Assembly: GCF_022458985.1 (NCBI RefSeq)
Contig: NC_061770.1
Location: 34,267,599 to 34,331,598 of the forward strand
Length of the DNA stretch: 64,000 nucleotides
DNA from: Mugil cephalus
Lineage: Eukaryota; Chordata; Actinopteri; Mugiliformes; Mugilidae
Direction: 5' to 3'
The position numbers and the translations under genes are program-made. Of this stretch, positions 38,401-49,420 are shown one piece after another (the stretch's first letter is position 1; every line of letters starts with the position of its first letter). The notes under the pieces are model-generated. The model had not been told where the DNA came from and did no database searches. It saw only the letters and a list, made by a program, of their open reading frames with translations.

Positions 38401-41400
38401 AATCAATGCAAACTGTTGCCCTGTTCAGACCTGGTGTTAACATACACAGATCAGGCACAACATTGTGACCACCTTCCTAATATTGTAGGTCTCCCTTGTG
38501 CCTCAAAACAGTTCTTACCAGAGAATGGACATGGACCTTCTGAGGGTGTCCTGTGGTGTCTGGAAACACAATGTTGTTGGATCTGGATCATCCCACAGAT
38601 ACTTGATCTTAGTCATCTAGTGAATTTGAACACCTGGAGTTGTTCTTCATGTTATTTTTGAGTTGTTGCTATGGGGCGTTGGTGTCTGGTCAGGTAAATT
38701 TCTAAGTAACATCCGCACGAATTAATGCCAGGTCCAAAAGTTTCCCAGCAGAACATTAAATTGTTAATCTTATTTACTTCCCCTGTTGGTGGTTTTAATG
38801 TTGTGGCTGGCAGCGTCGGCCACGCTGACAGACTGCCTATTCAACAAGAAACATCAACATAGTTTTGCCTAATTTATTCATTAAAAACAAAAAACACAAA
38901 ACCAACATTTTTATTTAATGCCAAAAAAAGCCAAAAGCACCGTAGGCGTTGTCTGCTCATTAGTATGGAAAACTTTATCGTTTGTCCCCGTGGCTGCAAC
39001 TATCTAATACACAAGGATTACCACATGTAATTATTGAATGTGAGTAGACTGTGTGTAATTCCATGTGGTAAATCTGCAGACTGTTCATGTTGATTTATGC
39101 AAAGCGGCCATGTGGAGTGGGTTTCCAGATATAAAGCTTTGCTGGGGGCTCAAAAATACATAACGTCAAGGCAGAGATAAACAATTACACAACCAAAACC
39201 GTGAATGAGAAAGGCTTCCCAATACGTTTGACATTTTGTAGCGTATCCCAATGCTTGGGGGGGGGGTCCAACCACACAACAACAAACAGGGCTGTTGGTG
39301 CTACCGCGCCTCAAATGATGTTGGTGTTTGTTGGCATACATGAATATGGATTGCGACCCATTTTAAAAGGCAAGTGTGGACACAGATACTTAAAGGTTGT
39401 GATGTGATCACTCATGTTAATACCAGGTCTGAACACAGCCCAAGGCTGTAACCCGTTACAAGGCTGAACAAAAATGAGTAAGGAAAGAATTTTGACAGCT
39501 ATGACTGTATATGATGCAGCTATTGGAACCTGGAGTATGATTTATCTCATGGTTGCCATAATTCTTTCCTTTTCTTATACAATTTGGGGTTTCCTGCAAA
39601 CACACCAACAACACACTTGCTATAGCCAAGAAAAATATTAAATAAAACTTCAAAATTAAAAGAACACCAAACTTTAAAACCTAAAAGAAGCCAATGTTCG
39701 AATGAGGTGTCCATTTCCATGGTGTCGCCCTTTGAAGACCAGTACAGCATGTCTTTAGTAGTCATGAGAAATTACTTTCCTTGTCCTGTTGTGGTTTCAT
39801 TTCTTTGTTTCTCGAAAGAGACAACAAATGCACATATTGGCAATTGTCTCTGTGGGAGGCCTTTGTCTGGCAGGACCGCTGCCAGGAGAAGCATATTAGT
39901 CAGTCTTCTCAATATCAACACATCCACTACATTCACTGGCTCATGACAGCATGCAATGCCTCAACTCTCAGCAGCACAGCAATGACACGTGTATGATATT
40001 GCTTTGCAGTTTCCGTTATGTGGAGCTTATACTGGAAGCTTATAGATAGGGAATCCCTTAAGCCCCTTTCACACTGCGTGAAAATCCCACCTTGACCCAG
40101 GTCGTCCCAGGTCTCTTCAGCAGTGTGAAAGGGCTGCCGCGGCATTTCTACCTGGGTCAAATGTCCCCCTTAATTACCCGACGACGCTGATGTACCTGTG
40201 GTGATTTCGTCACTGTGCAGTCTGTCAGACTGTCAAGCTCCAGGGCTGTGAGAGCTGCTCGCTGAGATCACTCAAAACAGAGCAAGGTTTTGGTCCACAC
40301 CAATAAGATCAATCTTGATCTTCTGGAGAACGATCTAGTCCTAGTCATCCTCTGGAAATCCTATAGACATATATACGTATATATGTCTATGTCATATGTA
40401 CGTATATATGTCTATCCTGGGGTGAACTGCGCATGCATGACTGTGTTTATATGCAGCTAAAGCGATATGGCACACCCATTTTTTTACCGATCATGGCAGG
40501 TGTCTGAGATTTTCCAGAGTCTGTCTGTATACCATAAAAAGGACAAAACTGCAATGCACGAAACAACAACGCTAACATTGAACTTGCTGACATCCATACT
40601 GTCCATTGTTTGCCTCACAGTGTTCCGGCGCACTTAAATGTGTAATGATGATGTTTCCAGGGAGGCCAGAGTGAAATTCCTTCAGGGCGGGTCGATCCTG
40701 GTCAGAAAATCCTGCGTTAGTTAAGATGCTATAGGCCTGGGCTGCTGAAGGATAATGCACCGAGCACCTGTCCTCTACTTTCTTCTTTCTCCTACCTACT
40801 CTCTAATTTTCTCTCTCCTACTAAATGGGCTAGCATGTTAATAGCAGTATATTCCTTTCTCCATCTCCCTTGTGATGCCGTGAGTCATCTTGTTTGGCGT
40901 TAGTTAAGATGCTGTAGGCCTGGGCTGCTGGGGGATGATGCACCGAGCACCTATCCTCTACTTTCTTCTTTCTTGCAACTATCCTCTAATTTCTTCTCTC
41001 GTGCTGAGTGTGCTAACATGTTAATAGCTGTATGTTCCTTTCTCCTTCTCCCTTGTGATGTCGTGAGACATCTTGTTTGAGTACTGAATTTGTTCACAGC
41101 TTGATGTGGCCACAGATTACACACTTCTTCAGACAAATTAATCTACAGTGTGGGGAACAGACTGACACACAAAATGTCAGTGTTTACATTGTGAATTAAA
41201 GCCATATACCTATAACCCAAAGCAGTACACAAACTTTCAAAATGTAATAACATAACACCAACCAGGGGCACTGGTTGTTAAGTTCCTTTAGCACAGTAAA
41301 AACAAAACCATCATTCACAATCCCAAAAAGGACAGTCAAATGATCACTTATCTGAATCAAAACACACAATTCTTAGAACTATGTCTTATCAGTTTTGTGT

Positions 41401-44400
41401 GTGCAGCCTTTAGACCGCAGAAAATATGGACAATGTGTCTCCAGTTCCTCCCACTTGTCAAACTGCATTAGTATCCCAGGGATAATGTCGCAGTACGGCC
41501 CAGTAACAAACTAATATTTGTGGAACCGCTTCAATTTCAGCTGGCAATCATCATGATGCTACACCCTGTTTCTATAGCGTCAAATAACAAATACTTCTAA
41601 GAATAGATACTTGTATCTTAACTACCTAAAATGGCCGAAACTGTCCTTGAAAAATATTTATTTGATTCTAGCTTTGGGCTCAAGTCCCGTCCACTAACAT
41701 GGAGGGGGTGGAGCTTATATGACCTATGGTGCAGCCAGCCACCAGGGGGAGCTCCACATGTCTTTGACTTTTTTCTTGAGCTGTCACATTGTCCATTGTC
41801 CACCAATGTGGACCACTTCATGTTGGTGTTACAGAAGTGATGGGAAAATTAAAGTATGTCTTATAGAGGGATTAGGAAGGTGGTGAGAAGCAGTGGGAAG
41901 GGGGCTATGATATGAGGCGTTTTTTAGATGATAATGGGTCTGAACACAAACACTTAGAACTAAAGGGTTATAAAATGGACACACTGAGAACTCATGATCA
42001 AAGATTTCAAATGTGGGACACTAATGAACCTGACACCGGAGCCACTGCCGCTGATGGCTAACCTATCCCAAGTGTGTGTGTGTTTTTTTTTAAGGTAGCG
42101 GTAGCAGCTGTTTCTCCACACTCTCCCAGGGCGTTGATCATAAAACCATGCCAGCTTACCGACGACGACGCCGCTGCCGTCCCCCCCTCCGCCTTCCACT
42201 CCAACAAATGTCACATCTCACCAGATTCCACAGATACCCGGCTCTTCAACGAGATGAGAAACCATGCAGCAGAACTGACAGCTGCGATTAAAGCCTCTAA
42301 ATCCGGCTGCGAAATCGGGCTTAAACTCTGCCGATCGTCCCGGGGGTCGACACTCAAATACCCCACTGGCGCACTCGGTAATTAAATTTCTTGGAGCAAA
42401 CATTTGAAAAGCTCTTCCTGAAGCATTTTCTGACAGTCGAGATTGTTGTCACATAAACAGTAATCCATTGGTTAATTAAAGAAACGCGTCATAGTTTCGT
42501 TACCAGGTGCGGCTCTAAATGTCCAGACGGCCACATATTCCCTGGCCCCGTCAAAACGAACTCATCACATAATCCAGAACATAGACGGCCCCACAGCACC
42601 TCATCTCTACTTCTGACTCTTCACTAGTTCACTGTGGTGTTCAGAATCCATTGAAAAAAAAAAAAGGTAGACAAGGACATACTGCACATTTGGGTAATAT
42701 AGATTATTAGGTATTTAACATACATTAATATTGTGTAGACCTCTCTTGTGCCTCCAAATAACTCATGAGAGAATGGACATGGACCTTCTGGGGGTGTCTG
42801 GTGACCGCATATTGTGGGGAAGGATCATCCCACAAGTACTTTGTGGGATCCAGTGAATTTGGAGGCCAGGTCAACACCTTGTGATGTTCTTCATGTTTTT
42901 TTTTTTGAGGTGTTCCTAAAGCATTTTTGTTTGTGTGTCATTGCTATGAGGTGGTGGGGTGTCTGGTCTGGTCTAGGTGGATGCTACATGTCCAAGTAAC
43001 ATCCACATGAATGAATGAATGAATGAATGAATGAATGAATGAATGAATGAATGCCAGGACTGAAAGTCTCCCAGCAGAATATTGAATTGCCACAAGATGG
43101 TTTAAATGTCATTCACTTCTCTTGTCAGTGGTTTTAATGTTATGGCTGACCAGTGTATTATAAAACTTTAGTCTGTAAAACAAAAGTAAATAAAATTCAC
43201 ATATTTCTCTATTTACCGTTGGATATTCATCATTTAAAGTAGCAGTAAAGAGATTTTTTTGAGAAGGAAAAAATTTTTCAGCCTTCAGTGTCTACAAGAG
43301 TGAGATGGGTTGTTGGTTTGTGTTGTAATGTAAATAATAATAATAATCACTATGTATTTATACATTTTGATAAGGACAAGATTTAAACAAGATTTTTCTT
43401 CATTAGACCTCAAACAAACCCCTTTGTGGTTGGAACACAACTACTGTCAAACCAAAGCAGCATCAGTTTTATTTCTCGACTTCTTTTGGCTCTCGCGGAC
43501 GGGTTCTTTTCCCTTAAGGAAAAAACGTATACTTACGGCTGTCGTAACAGATGTTGCCCAGAGCCCGGCCGGTCTGCAGCAAAACCTCCTGGTCGGTGGA
43601 GTTGAGCAGCTGAATTAGAGGAGGGATGAGGCCGGCTTCCACGCAGGGACTCCGCATGAACTCTAAACAGAAGCACAGCGTGGTCCAAGATGTGTGAATA
43701 TACTCGTCTCATTTACATCGAACCCAACCCTGCTTCATGCTGACCGCTTTATTTGTTTATTTATTTCAACTTTAAAACTTATGCTTCTTTAAGTAATCCA
43801 GCCACGCTGTCAGACAGAAAGGGAGTTGTCGTTAACGCAGCAGCCTCTTGGCTGATTGCAGGCATATCCGGAAGCGGTGACAGATAAATGCCAGCGGGTT
43901 GTTGCCAAGCTTGGCAAACTGCTGGGGAGTGATCATTAGCTGCGGTCTTGAGAGCTTCTAAGAGCCCGTTCATTATCCTAACCTTTTCTTGCCCCAAGCT
44001 CTTTTCTCGTCTGCTTCGTCTTTTTTTTTTTTTTACCCATTTTAAAAAGCTCTTGTGCTCACACAGAAATGATGGAAAATGGGAGCCCCTATGCAATAAC
44101 CTGCACCGTCTATGGCTCTGAAAAGTCAAGGAGCTATGCAAAAACTAGCCTTTTAGAATCAGAATGACTTTACTAATCCCTAGGGCAAAGTACTTAGGGT
44201 TAGGGTCACTCAAAGAGAAGCTGTGGGCATGGTTGTTGAGCAGGGGAAGTGAAGCTCACCATTTTTGGCCACCTCTGCGATGATGTTGGCTACTTTCGGG
44301 GTGCAGGAAGACTGGGGGTTCAGCAGGGTGGGGAGTAAGGGGAGAATGCCCATCTCTTGGATCTTCATACTGGCCTCAGTGTCTGCAGGAGGGAAAAAAA

Positions 44401-47400
44401 ACAAAACATATACAATGAATGTCAATCATGTTACTGCGAATGGTGTCTTAACATCAGATCACCAGAGACATTCGTGGGACTGGAGGGGTCTTTGTTGAAG
44501 GGGGGGTTGCCGCTCATCAATGAGGTGCCAGTCAAGATTTATTTGGGATTCGTGAAATGGGATACTTATTATTTGGAAGTATTGTGATCCAAAAGCTCGT
44601 GAAGCCCGAGATGCCAAGTAAATCATGGCCCATACGAGCCGAGCGCTACACGACCTCAACTTCTACCAAGCCTCCACCCACCATCAAGGATGTACTGCAC
44701 CACTTAGCTTAATTCATGATCATAAATCGGCTGTCAGTGTAGGATTGAGTGTTAGCGTCTCTGCGCTAGCCCCTTTGGTGGAGTGGAATGGTTGTACCCC
44801 GCCTTTTGTCCAATGCCCGAACTCTAGAGTAATCCATGGGATGGGGTCCAATCTGGCAGACGGGATGAGTTTGGAAAAAACTTTTCAATTTTTCAATAAA
44901 AATTTGCACCCATTCGTAATTTGTCCACTAGAGGCCGCTCTGTTTTAGTAAGAGTTGTGGATGAAACACAACGTGCAGACCCAGAACTAAACTGTAGATG
45001 GCAGAAATGAACCGACATTTTAAAAAATTCAGTTGTTCATAAAATGTTTTTCGTTAAAACGATGGTTCATTTAATGTTAACATTTCTATTACGTACTTCT
45101 TAGCATAGAAAAACAAATGGAAACATCTCAAGTCGTCTTTATTTACAGGTTATTGTGCTGTATTGTTACTGGTTTGGCCCCACTTCGGATCAAATTGTGC
45201 TGTATGTGGCGTTACTGCCACTTTATGAAAACCAGATGTTTGTGCTCTTGATTTTTTTTACACTATGGAGATTTTGAATTATTTAAAGAGAGTTGGTCAA
45301 AACCAGAAGGAAACGACTCTCTGCTTTTAAAAACATTCTATGCATTGTCAGATGCATTGTCAGAAGCACAGTATCGCCTTTGAGCACTTGTTGCATCTTT
45401 TGATGTGAAGTCCAGCCAATGTTTTGACCATTTTGAAGGTTCGGTTCCATCCATGCACCTCACATGTAGCGTGAAAACTCAACAGACCTAGCTACGTGAC
45501 TAGAGTAGGTGACACAACTAGCGATCATTTTAATTAACAGACAAGTCAGTTATTAATTATTTTACCTAAAATGCTAAAGAACAGTGAATAATGCTTGTAG
45601 CATTGCCATAAATGTGAAAATCGTGCAGTAGTTTTACCAAGAATACCAATAAACCCACTGTCCTGCATTATGGTACAGAGTATCGGTACCCATCACTACA
45701 TACAGTACACACTGACCATCTCAGGCCTTGTAATCAGTATCGGCCATCGTTCCCTCCCTGGTATTGATCCATGGCAGCCTCTGGTCCTGGTTCTTAAGCT
45801 TTTGCATCGGCGATGACTCAAAGAGCAGGCTTGCCGTACAGTAAGATAAGAGCGGATTGCTCATACCCATTATCATTAGTCAGCTGTCTGGCAAACACTG
45901 CCACGCTGTCCAAAAATGTGCTTTGTGGCAGAGAGGGGCAGACTCATTTTTAAGTAATGTGTACTGTACAATTCAAGCTGTTATTTAGATACTGAGTCAT
46001 GTGGGAAAACGGCACAATGCTGGCTCTGCACCGTGGGTCAGGGGTAGGCAAAGAAGAAGATGACGAGGTTCAGTTCTGATCCTCCACACTTACTGTTGTT
46101 GGCGAGTGCTTTGAGCAGACAGTCCAGGCAGCTCTCCACGCTGTCGGTGGCGCTGTCTGTAGACGCTAGCTTCAGCTTCTCCAGGGCTTCACTCAGGTTC
46201 TCTGTAAAAGTAGAAACGTTTCGTCACCACCACCACGTCTCGACAGTCAATGCAATTATCACATTAACATCTTCATCGGCGCTGAATGGACGTTTGTTCT
46301 GAAAGTGAGAAGATAACTGCGTCTCGTGTTTCGCCGGTTGATTTTCATGGTGGCGTCACGTGAGAGTTTCAGACATCATGTGCTGCTCCTAAAGAAAAAT
46401 AGACCATGAACCTGGAGGAGGTTTGATTTGGAACAGGGCAACATCTTGTGCTTTTTTACAGACTGATTTAATGACACAAACTATGTGAGATGTGGTTTTC
46501 CTGTACGATTCATTATAAATGCACATACATGGAGCTCTGATGCAAGTTAAGGCTCCTTTGAGATACTGCGGGACACAGACTCCGTAACCTACGTAGCTTA
46601 CGCCCGTGAGAGTCAATTATACGTGTGCTCTCGTCAATCTGTGTCTTTCTTTTGCCAGTCGGGTTCATTTTTATTTCTACTTTCTGCTTCACTGTCAACA
46701 ACGGCGACGGAAACTTTCACCGAAGTCGAGTCGCACAAATGCTTGTACCTTCCAACCTCCTCGGCCAACCTTTAACCTTTCCTAAACGTGTTCCATCTTT
46801 GTTGATCCAAAACAATCAATCGGAAAATTGCAAAGATGGAGAAGCAGTCTAGAAATACTAAAGGGGAAACACGCTGCTACCAAGTGGACCAATCACAGCT
46901 CTTGTGCGTCGCCGTGGTGCGTAGCGACATTTCTGGGGAGGTCAACCTCAGCTACGGCGTTGGGGTCTACGTAGGGGTCTGGACTTTTAAACCGCCTATT
47001 AGCATTCCTCCCCGTTAGGTTGATTGGTCTCTAAATTGAACCTAGGTGTGAGTGGTTGTTTGTCTATGTGTCGGCCCTGCGATAGACTGGTGACCTGTCC
47101 ATGGTGTACCCTGCCTCTCACCCGATGACGACCCTAGTGAGGATAATCGGTAGTAGGTAGCGTGAAGAGGGTCCCTCATACCTGGGAACCTTGTTCTCTA
47201 CTCCAGAAATAAGCTTGTTCTAACTTTCGACCCTCTATTTAACATCGTCCCAAGGAAACTTTTCTCTTCTTTTAAACATTGTTGTTTGGTCTTTGGATGA
47301 CGATCACGTACAACCGCCTCGCCTTCCAGGAATAAAGTTCTTCCACACAGCCAATGTTTAGTCACGTGATCTTGGTTCCTCTTCTTCTTCTACTTTGACT

Positions 47401-48896
47401 TTTGCCTGAAGAAGATGTTTCAAGGCTACAAGGACGTGTTTCTGGTCTAGGGTAGACTTAAAGCAAACTACAAAAGACGTATCAGATACAGAAAGCCTGG
47501 ATGGACCCCGATGTGACATGAAGCCACCGAGCGGCCAAAAGTACCAAGAACCTTTGATTTCGCCGTGTACCTCTTCGTCTTCTTCTTCTTCTTCTTCCAT
47601 CCATTACGAGCTCTGCCAAGTCATCAATGCAGCTGCGCCGCCGGAGGCTTCAACCACAGAAACTGAATCTCTTAATTGTGACCGGTGCGCATCCGTCACA
47701 TCACGATACATCAAACCGTACTCTTTCCAAGCAACCTTCATCCCACACGGAGACGCGTAAATCTCTGTAGATTTATTAACCGCCCGGTTTCATCACCTAA
47801 CCCCAAACGAGCGCCTAAGAAACAGGCCGCTTAAAAAAAAAACACAACATCTGCGTTATTTCTGATGCTACACTGCTCGGATTTTTTGGCTCGCAGCCCT
47901 GCTCTCGATTCACTCGGCCCTGACGAGGGGGGCTGCCCTGTCAGTTTCCACCTAGAACGCACAGTAATTACTCTTGAGGCTGACACATTTCTTTCTCACA
48001 ACCATTCCCCACGGGGAGGAACACTTATATTATATGAATGCTGACAGTTCCAGTCCAGCTTTATTCCTACAATCCCAAATGAGGAAAAAATTGCATAAGA
48101 TGTTGCGGTGACCTGGTTGTTGCTCCACAACCCACACAGTCATCCCCGCATCCCTGCATCCCTTCATCCCTGGATGCATTTTTATGTATTTGTTGCAGAG
48201 GATGCCTCTTCCTCCTCAAACGTGGATTCACACTTTTTGTGGTCAAGATTTCTTGCAGAAGATGCCGGTGGCGGCGGAGGAGAAGGAGAAGGAGGAGGAG
48301 AAGGAGGAGGAGAAGGAGGAGGAGGCCTGTGCACAGAAACATTGCAGAGTAGCGCAGCGTGATGAACAGCAAGACGAAGTGGGGCTGCTGGATCCTATTG
48401 CATAACAGCTGAGGACATGTTGGGGGGGGGGGATGCACATCCATTTAAACAAACCCCAGACTCTCGTGCAATTTCAATATTCAAATTTCAAATTCCAGGG
48501 AGGAGCTGGGGTGGGCATTTTGCAGAGAACATTTGCTAAAAGGCAATAAATACATACATAAATAAATAAATAAATAATAATCTGGAGCAGGCAGGAGTGG
48601 ATGGAGAGTCAGGGAGGCTACCCCACCCGAGAACCGAGCAGCGAGACGCACCCACGCACATTTAGCCACAGTCTGCTTTTCATATGACTGCTGAGCATAA
48701 CACAACCGCACAAACGCACAACCCCACAAACGCACAACCCCACACTCGCTGCCCCAAGTGGCACTAATGCAATTAAATGTGCATCCATAATCATCATCAT
48801 CATCATCATCATCATCATGATGATAATTTCACGCATCAACTAAATGTCGAGGCTCGGTCGCTAACTCGCTGAGCTAGCTGTCTACTACTCACCCAT
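26484..48896 (-). CDS. rap1gds1: RAP1GDS1 (SmgGDS) armadillo-repeat chaperone/GEF for small GTPases
   Basis: Fifteen coding exons on the minus strand, in transcript order: 48893-48896, 46094-46201, 44260-44382, 43537-43662, 38128-38274, 34323-34451, 33867-33992, 31477-31620, 30893-31024, 29723-29857, 29067-29192, 28703-28842, 28018-28144, 27486-27614 and 26484-26611. They total 1,824 bases, 607 residues plus stop, equal to human SmgGDS-607. Blocks include MENLSEALEKLKL, VANIIAEVAKN, LQTGRALGNICYDS, EKLLTVFCGMLMNYSN, MIFEVLAPLAEN, SVFQRVLSW and the end SLTEQRLTAQS. The armadillo solenoid binds RhoA, Rap1, K-Ras and other polybasic GTPases, escorting prenylated or unprenylated forms and promoting exchange on Rho. 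All introns are phase 1 except the phase-0 intron between 28703 and 28144. The first exon holds only ATG plus one base. The 147-base exon at 38128-38274 is exactly the 49 codons that separate the 607 and 558 isoforms. Confidence 0.96.
26641..26739 (+). repeat. Non-LTR retrotransposon reverse-transcriptase fragment
   Basis: The plus frame reads SLLETSGVPQGSVLAPLLF, the conserved SGVPQGSxLGPLLF block of LINE reverse transcriptases (Rex/L2/CR1-like). Only about 30-35 codons survive. It lies in rap1gds1 intron 14, antisense to the gene and about 30 bases from its last exon. Confidence 0.7.
29238..29620 (+). repeat. Dispersed repeat, copy 2 of the 23.7-kb family
   Basis: Shares GTTAAACATGTGGCCCGGGG, GAGAGGATCCAATCTGGCCC, TTGCAAAGTG, CTTTGCACCAAAACAAA and GGATCAAACTGGACT blocks with the copies at 23.7 and 44.8 kb. 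Located in rap1gds1 intron 10, stopping before the next exon. No coding. Confidence 0.5.
30385..30812 (+). repeat. Dispersed repeat rich in GATACGAT/TATCGATATT, copy 2
   Basis: Second copy of the 16.2-kb family, in rap1gds1 intron 9, with an internal difference of about 150 bases. It ends 80 bases from exon 30893-31024. Confidence 0.6.
31915..32345 (+). repeat. Long purine-rich GAA/GAAGTC low-complexity tract
   Basis: About 430 bases of imperfect AGAAGAAGT/CAAAGATGTAGAAGAAG units, almost free of pyrimidine runs on the plus strand. On the rap1gds1 transcript it is a UCUUC-rich intron 7 segment starting about 295 bases after exon 31477-31620 in plus coordinates, upstream of that exon's 3' splice site. 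It has stops in all frames. Confidence 0.8.
32990..33785 (+). repeat. Composite dispersed repeat, copy B
   Basis: Shares three blocks with 6440-7440 (TCTCTGATGACGTCAC; GACGTCTTTTCA to ACTGACATGTCAC; ATGACGCAGGTGGTCATGTG) in a different order. Ends near ACTAGTCTGTACAACCCCTA, which is the reverse complement of a motif near 6880. In rap1gds1 intron 7. Confidence 0.5.
35385..35796 (-). repeat. Tc1-derived short element, copy 6
   Basis: Body matches copies 3, 5, 7 and 8 (TCATCAGAGAATGGACATG; GTGGATCATCCCATA; GATCAGTTTGGGATCTAGTG; ATGCCAGGTCCAAAACTTTC) and ends in AGTCATAATGTTGTGGCAGA. It contains a (GAAT)n microsatellite at about 35655-35695 in the same place as copy 8 does. In rap1gds1 intron 5. 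Confidence 0.65.
36392..37323 (+). mobile_element. Decayed Tc1/mariner-type transposon, about 930 bases
   Basis: The ends are inverted repeats: left ATACACTGCCCAAAAGTCTA then AAGGAACACTT; right AAGTGTTCCTTCTATTATTT then TGAGCAGTAT. The interior matches, as I recall it, the fish and amphibian Tc1-type element with a transposase that begins near an ATG followed by RYLDP. Remnants on the plus strand include MGRYLDPTEAANINMFQYH (frame from about 36594), VNVSDQTIGKRLHD-type sequence near 36800 and WRPVL-like sequence near 36925. Internal stops and shifts make it inactive. It is distinct from the shorter GATCAGCCA-ended family. In rap1gds1 intron 5, antisense. Confidence 0.75.
38443..38811 (-). repeat. 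Tc1-derived short element, copy 7
   Basis: Left end TACACAGATCAGGCACAACA, right end GGTTTTAATGTTGTGGCTGG, about 370 bases; same body as copies 3, 6 and 8. In rap1gds1 intron 4, about 170 bases from the 147-base cassette exon. Confidence 0.7.
40063..40140. repeat. Short inverted-repeat element
   Basis: GCCCCTTTCACACTG at about 40064 is inverted as CAGTGTGAAAGGGCT about 40 bases later, enclosing a GACCCAGGTCGTCCCAGGTC core. Looks like an end of a CCC-TTTCACACTG-type miniature DNA transposon or a hairpin. Confidence 0.4.
40363..40390. repeat. Perfect 28-base palindrome
   Basis: The 14-base arm ATAGACATATATAC is followed with no spacer by its exact reverse complement. A partial third arm follows at about 40398-40415. 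A/T-rich and cruciform-prone; in rap1gds1 intron 4. Confidence 0.85.
40714..41079. repeat. Two-copy tandem repeat with a 183-base unit
   Basis: GCGTTAGTTAAGATGCT starts both units (40714 and 40897). The units then share GTAGGCCTGGGCTGCTG or a close variant, GATGCACCGAGCACCT, CTCTACTTTCTTCTTTCT, ACATGTTAATAGC, CTCCCTTGTGATG and CATCTTGTTTG. Differences are mostly substitutions and short indels. Confidence 0.85.
41590..41795 (-). repeat. Reversed copy of the CTCF-motif repeat
   Basis: Contains GCCACCAGGGGGAGC at 41738-41752, then, leftward, the GGAGCTTATATGACC and CCACTAACATGGAGGGGG blocks, the inverted counterparts of the tspan5 intron 1 array. In rap1gds1 intron 4. Confidence 0.65.
42712..43158 (-). 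repeat. Tc1-derived short element, copy 8
   Basis: Body as copies 3, 6 and 7, ending in GTTTTAATGTTATGGCTGAC. A (GAAT)n microsatellite, about 43009-43053, sits at the same internal site as in copy 6. In rap1gds1 intron 4. Confidence 0.65.
44840..45210 (+). repeat. Dispersed repeat, copy 3 of the 23.7-kb family
   Basis: GTCCAATCTGGCAGACGGGA, CACTAGAGGCCGCTCTGTTT, CAAATGGAAACATCTCAAGT and GGATCAAATTGTGCTGTATG correspond to blocks of the 23.7- and 29.2-kb copies. In rap1gds1 intron 2. No coding. Confidence 0.45.
47040..47165 (+). repeat. Common teleost repeat tail (GGTGACCTGTCC...CCTCTCACCCGATGAC)
   Basis: GCGATAGACTGGTGACCTGT, then ATGGTGTACCCTGCCTCTCA and GTGAGGATAATCGGTAG match the widespread fish repeat that usually reads CTGGCGACCTGTCCAGGGTGTACCC. 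A reversed relative is at about 53878-53955 (CCCATCCCAGCTGTCATTGG). In rap1gds1 intron 1. Confidence 0.6.
48266..48325 (+). repeat. (GGA)n-rich microsatellite
   Basis: Imperfect GGA/GAAGGA repeat of about 60 bases in rap1gds1 intron 1. A (CAT)n tract at 48791-48819 lies about 75 bases from the first exon. Confidence 0.85.
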
Positions 48897-49200
48897 CTCG
48901 GCAGGATGTCGCTCCGGAAAAATACAAAAATGAAACCGGGATGTCGAGCTCAGAAAGCCGGGGTGGTGCTAGCCGGAGGCCCCGCTGCTGCTGCTGCTAC
49001 TGCTGCTACTACCGCTGCTGCTGCCGCCGCCTCTTCTCCTAAAAAACCTCCTTCAGAGCTCAGGTGATTATGTAGCCGGTTCAGGAGCAGCCGGAGCCAC
49101 CAGGCCGCTCTCGGGTAGTCGGGTCCTCGGTCCTCGGGGTCGATGCTGCGGTGCAGCGGCCTGTGCTACGGGGACAGCCGAGTCAACACATCCGACTTCC
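48897..49200 (-). promoter_or_regulatory. Probable rap1gds1 5' UTR and CpG-rich promoter
   Basis: GC-rich DNA upstream of the minus-strand ATG. At 48983-49032 the transcript strand holds an interrupted GCA/GCG triplet run (GGCAGCAGCAGC type units), probably in the 5' UTR. No TATA box seen. The transcription start is not determinable here. Confidence 0.5.
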
Positions 49201-49397
49201 TCTCACATTCAACACTGGCTGCAGACCTGCGGGCTGCGAGGCTGCCGGAGCTCCCACCCACCCCTACAAGACCATGTACAAGACCGCTGACACGCCGCCG
49301 TCAAGCTACCCGGGAGGTTGTGGGGGAAGTGGAAAGCAGGACTTCCGCTCACAGCCTTCAAAATAAAACGCCCTTTTTTTTTTAAATGCAGCGAGGC

Positions 49398-49420
49398 GTG
49401 GCCGATAGGTGGCAGCAGAG
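49398..49420 (+). promoter_or_regulatory. Candidate CTCF-like site
   Basis: GCCGATAGGTGGCAGCAGAG resembles the CTCF core (AGRKGGCRS), with AGGTGGCAG matching well and weaker upstream bases. It lies between the head-to-head rap1gds1 and slc1a1 promoters, where an insulator would be plausible. Motif only. Confidence 0.3.

Noticed and set aside
42074-42385. 103-codon plus-strand frame in a GC-rich patch of rap1gds1 intron 4
   Set aside because: No recognisable motif, starts in a GT/T run, no splice context and antisense to the host gene.
47358-47760. Acidic and Ser-rich frames around the CTT/GAA tract
   Set aside because: Low-complexity repeat translation in rap1gds1 intron 1, no splice or family support.
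48067-48452. 125-codon minus-strand frame with a poly-Leu run
   Set aside because: It is the translation of the (GGA)n microsatellite on the opposite strand within rap1gds1 intron 1.
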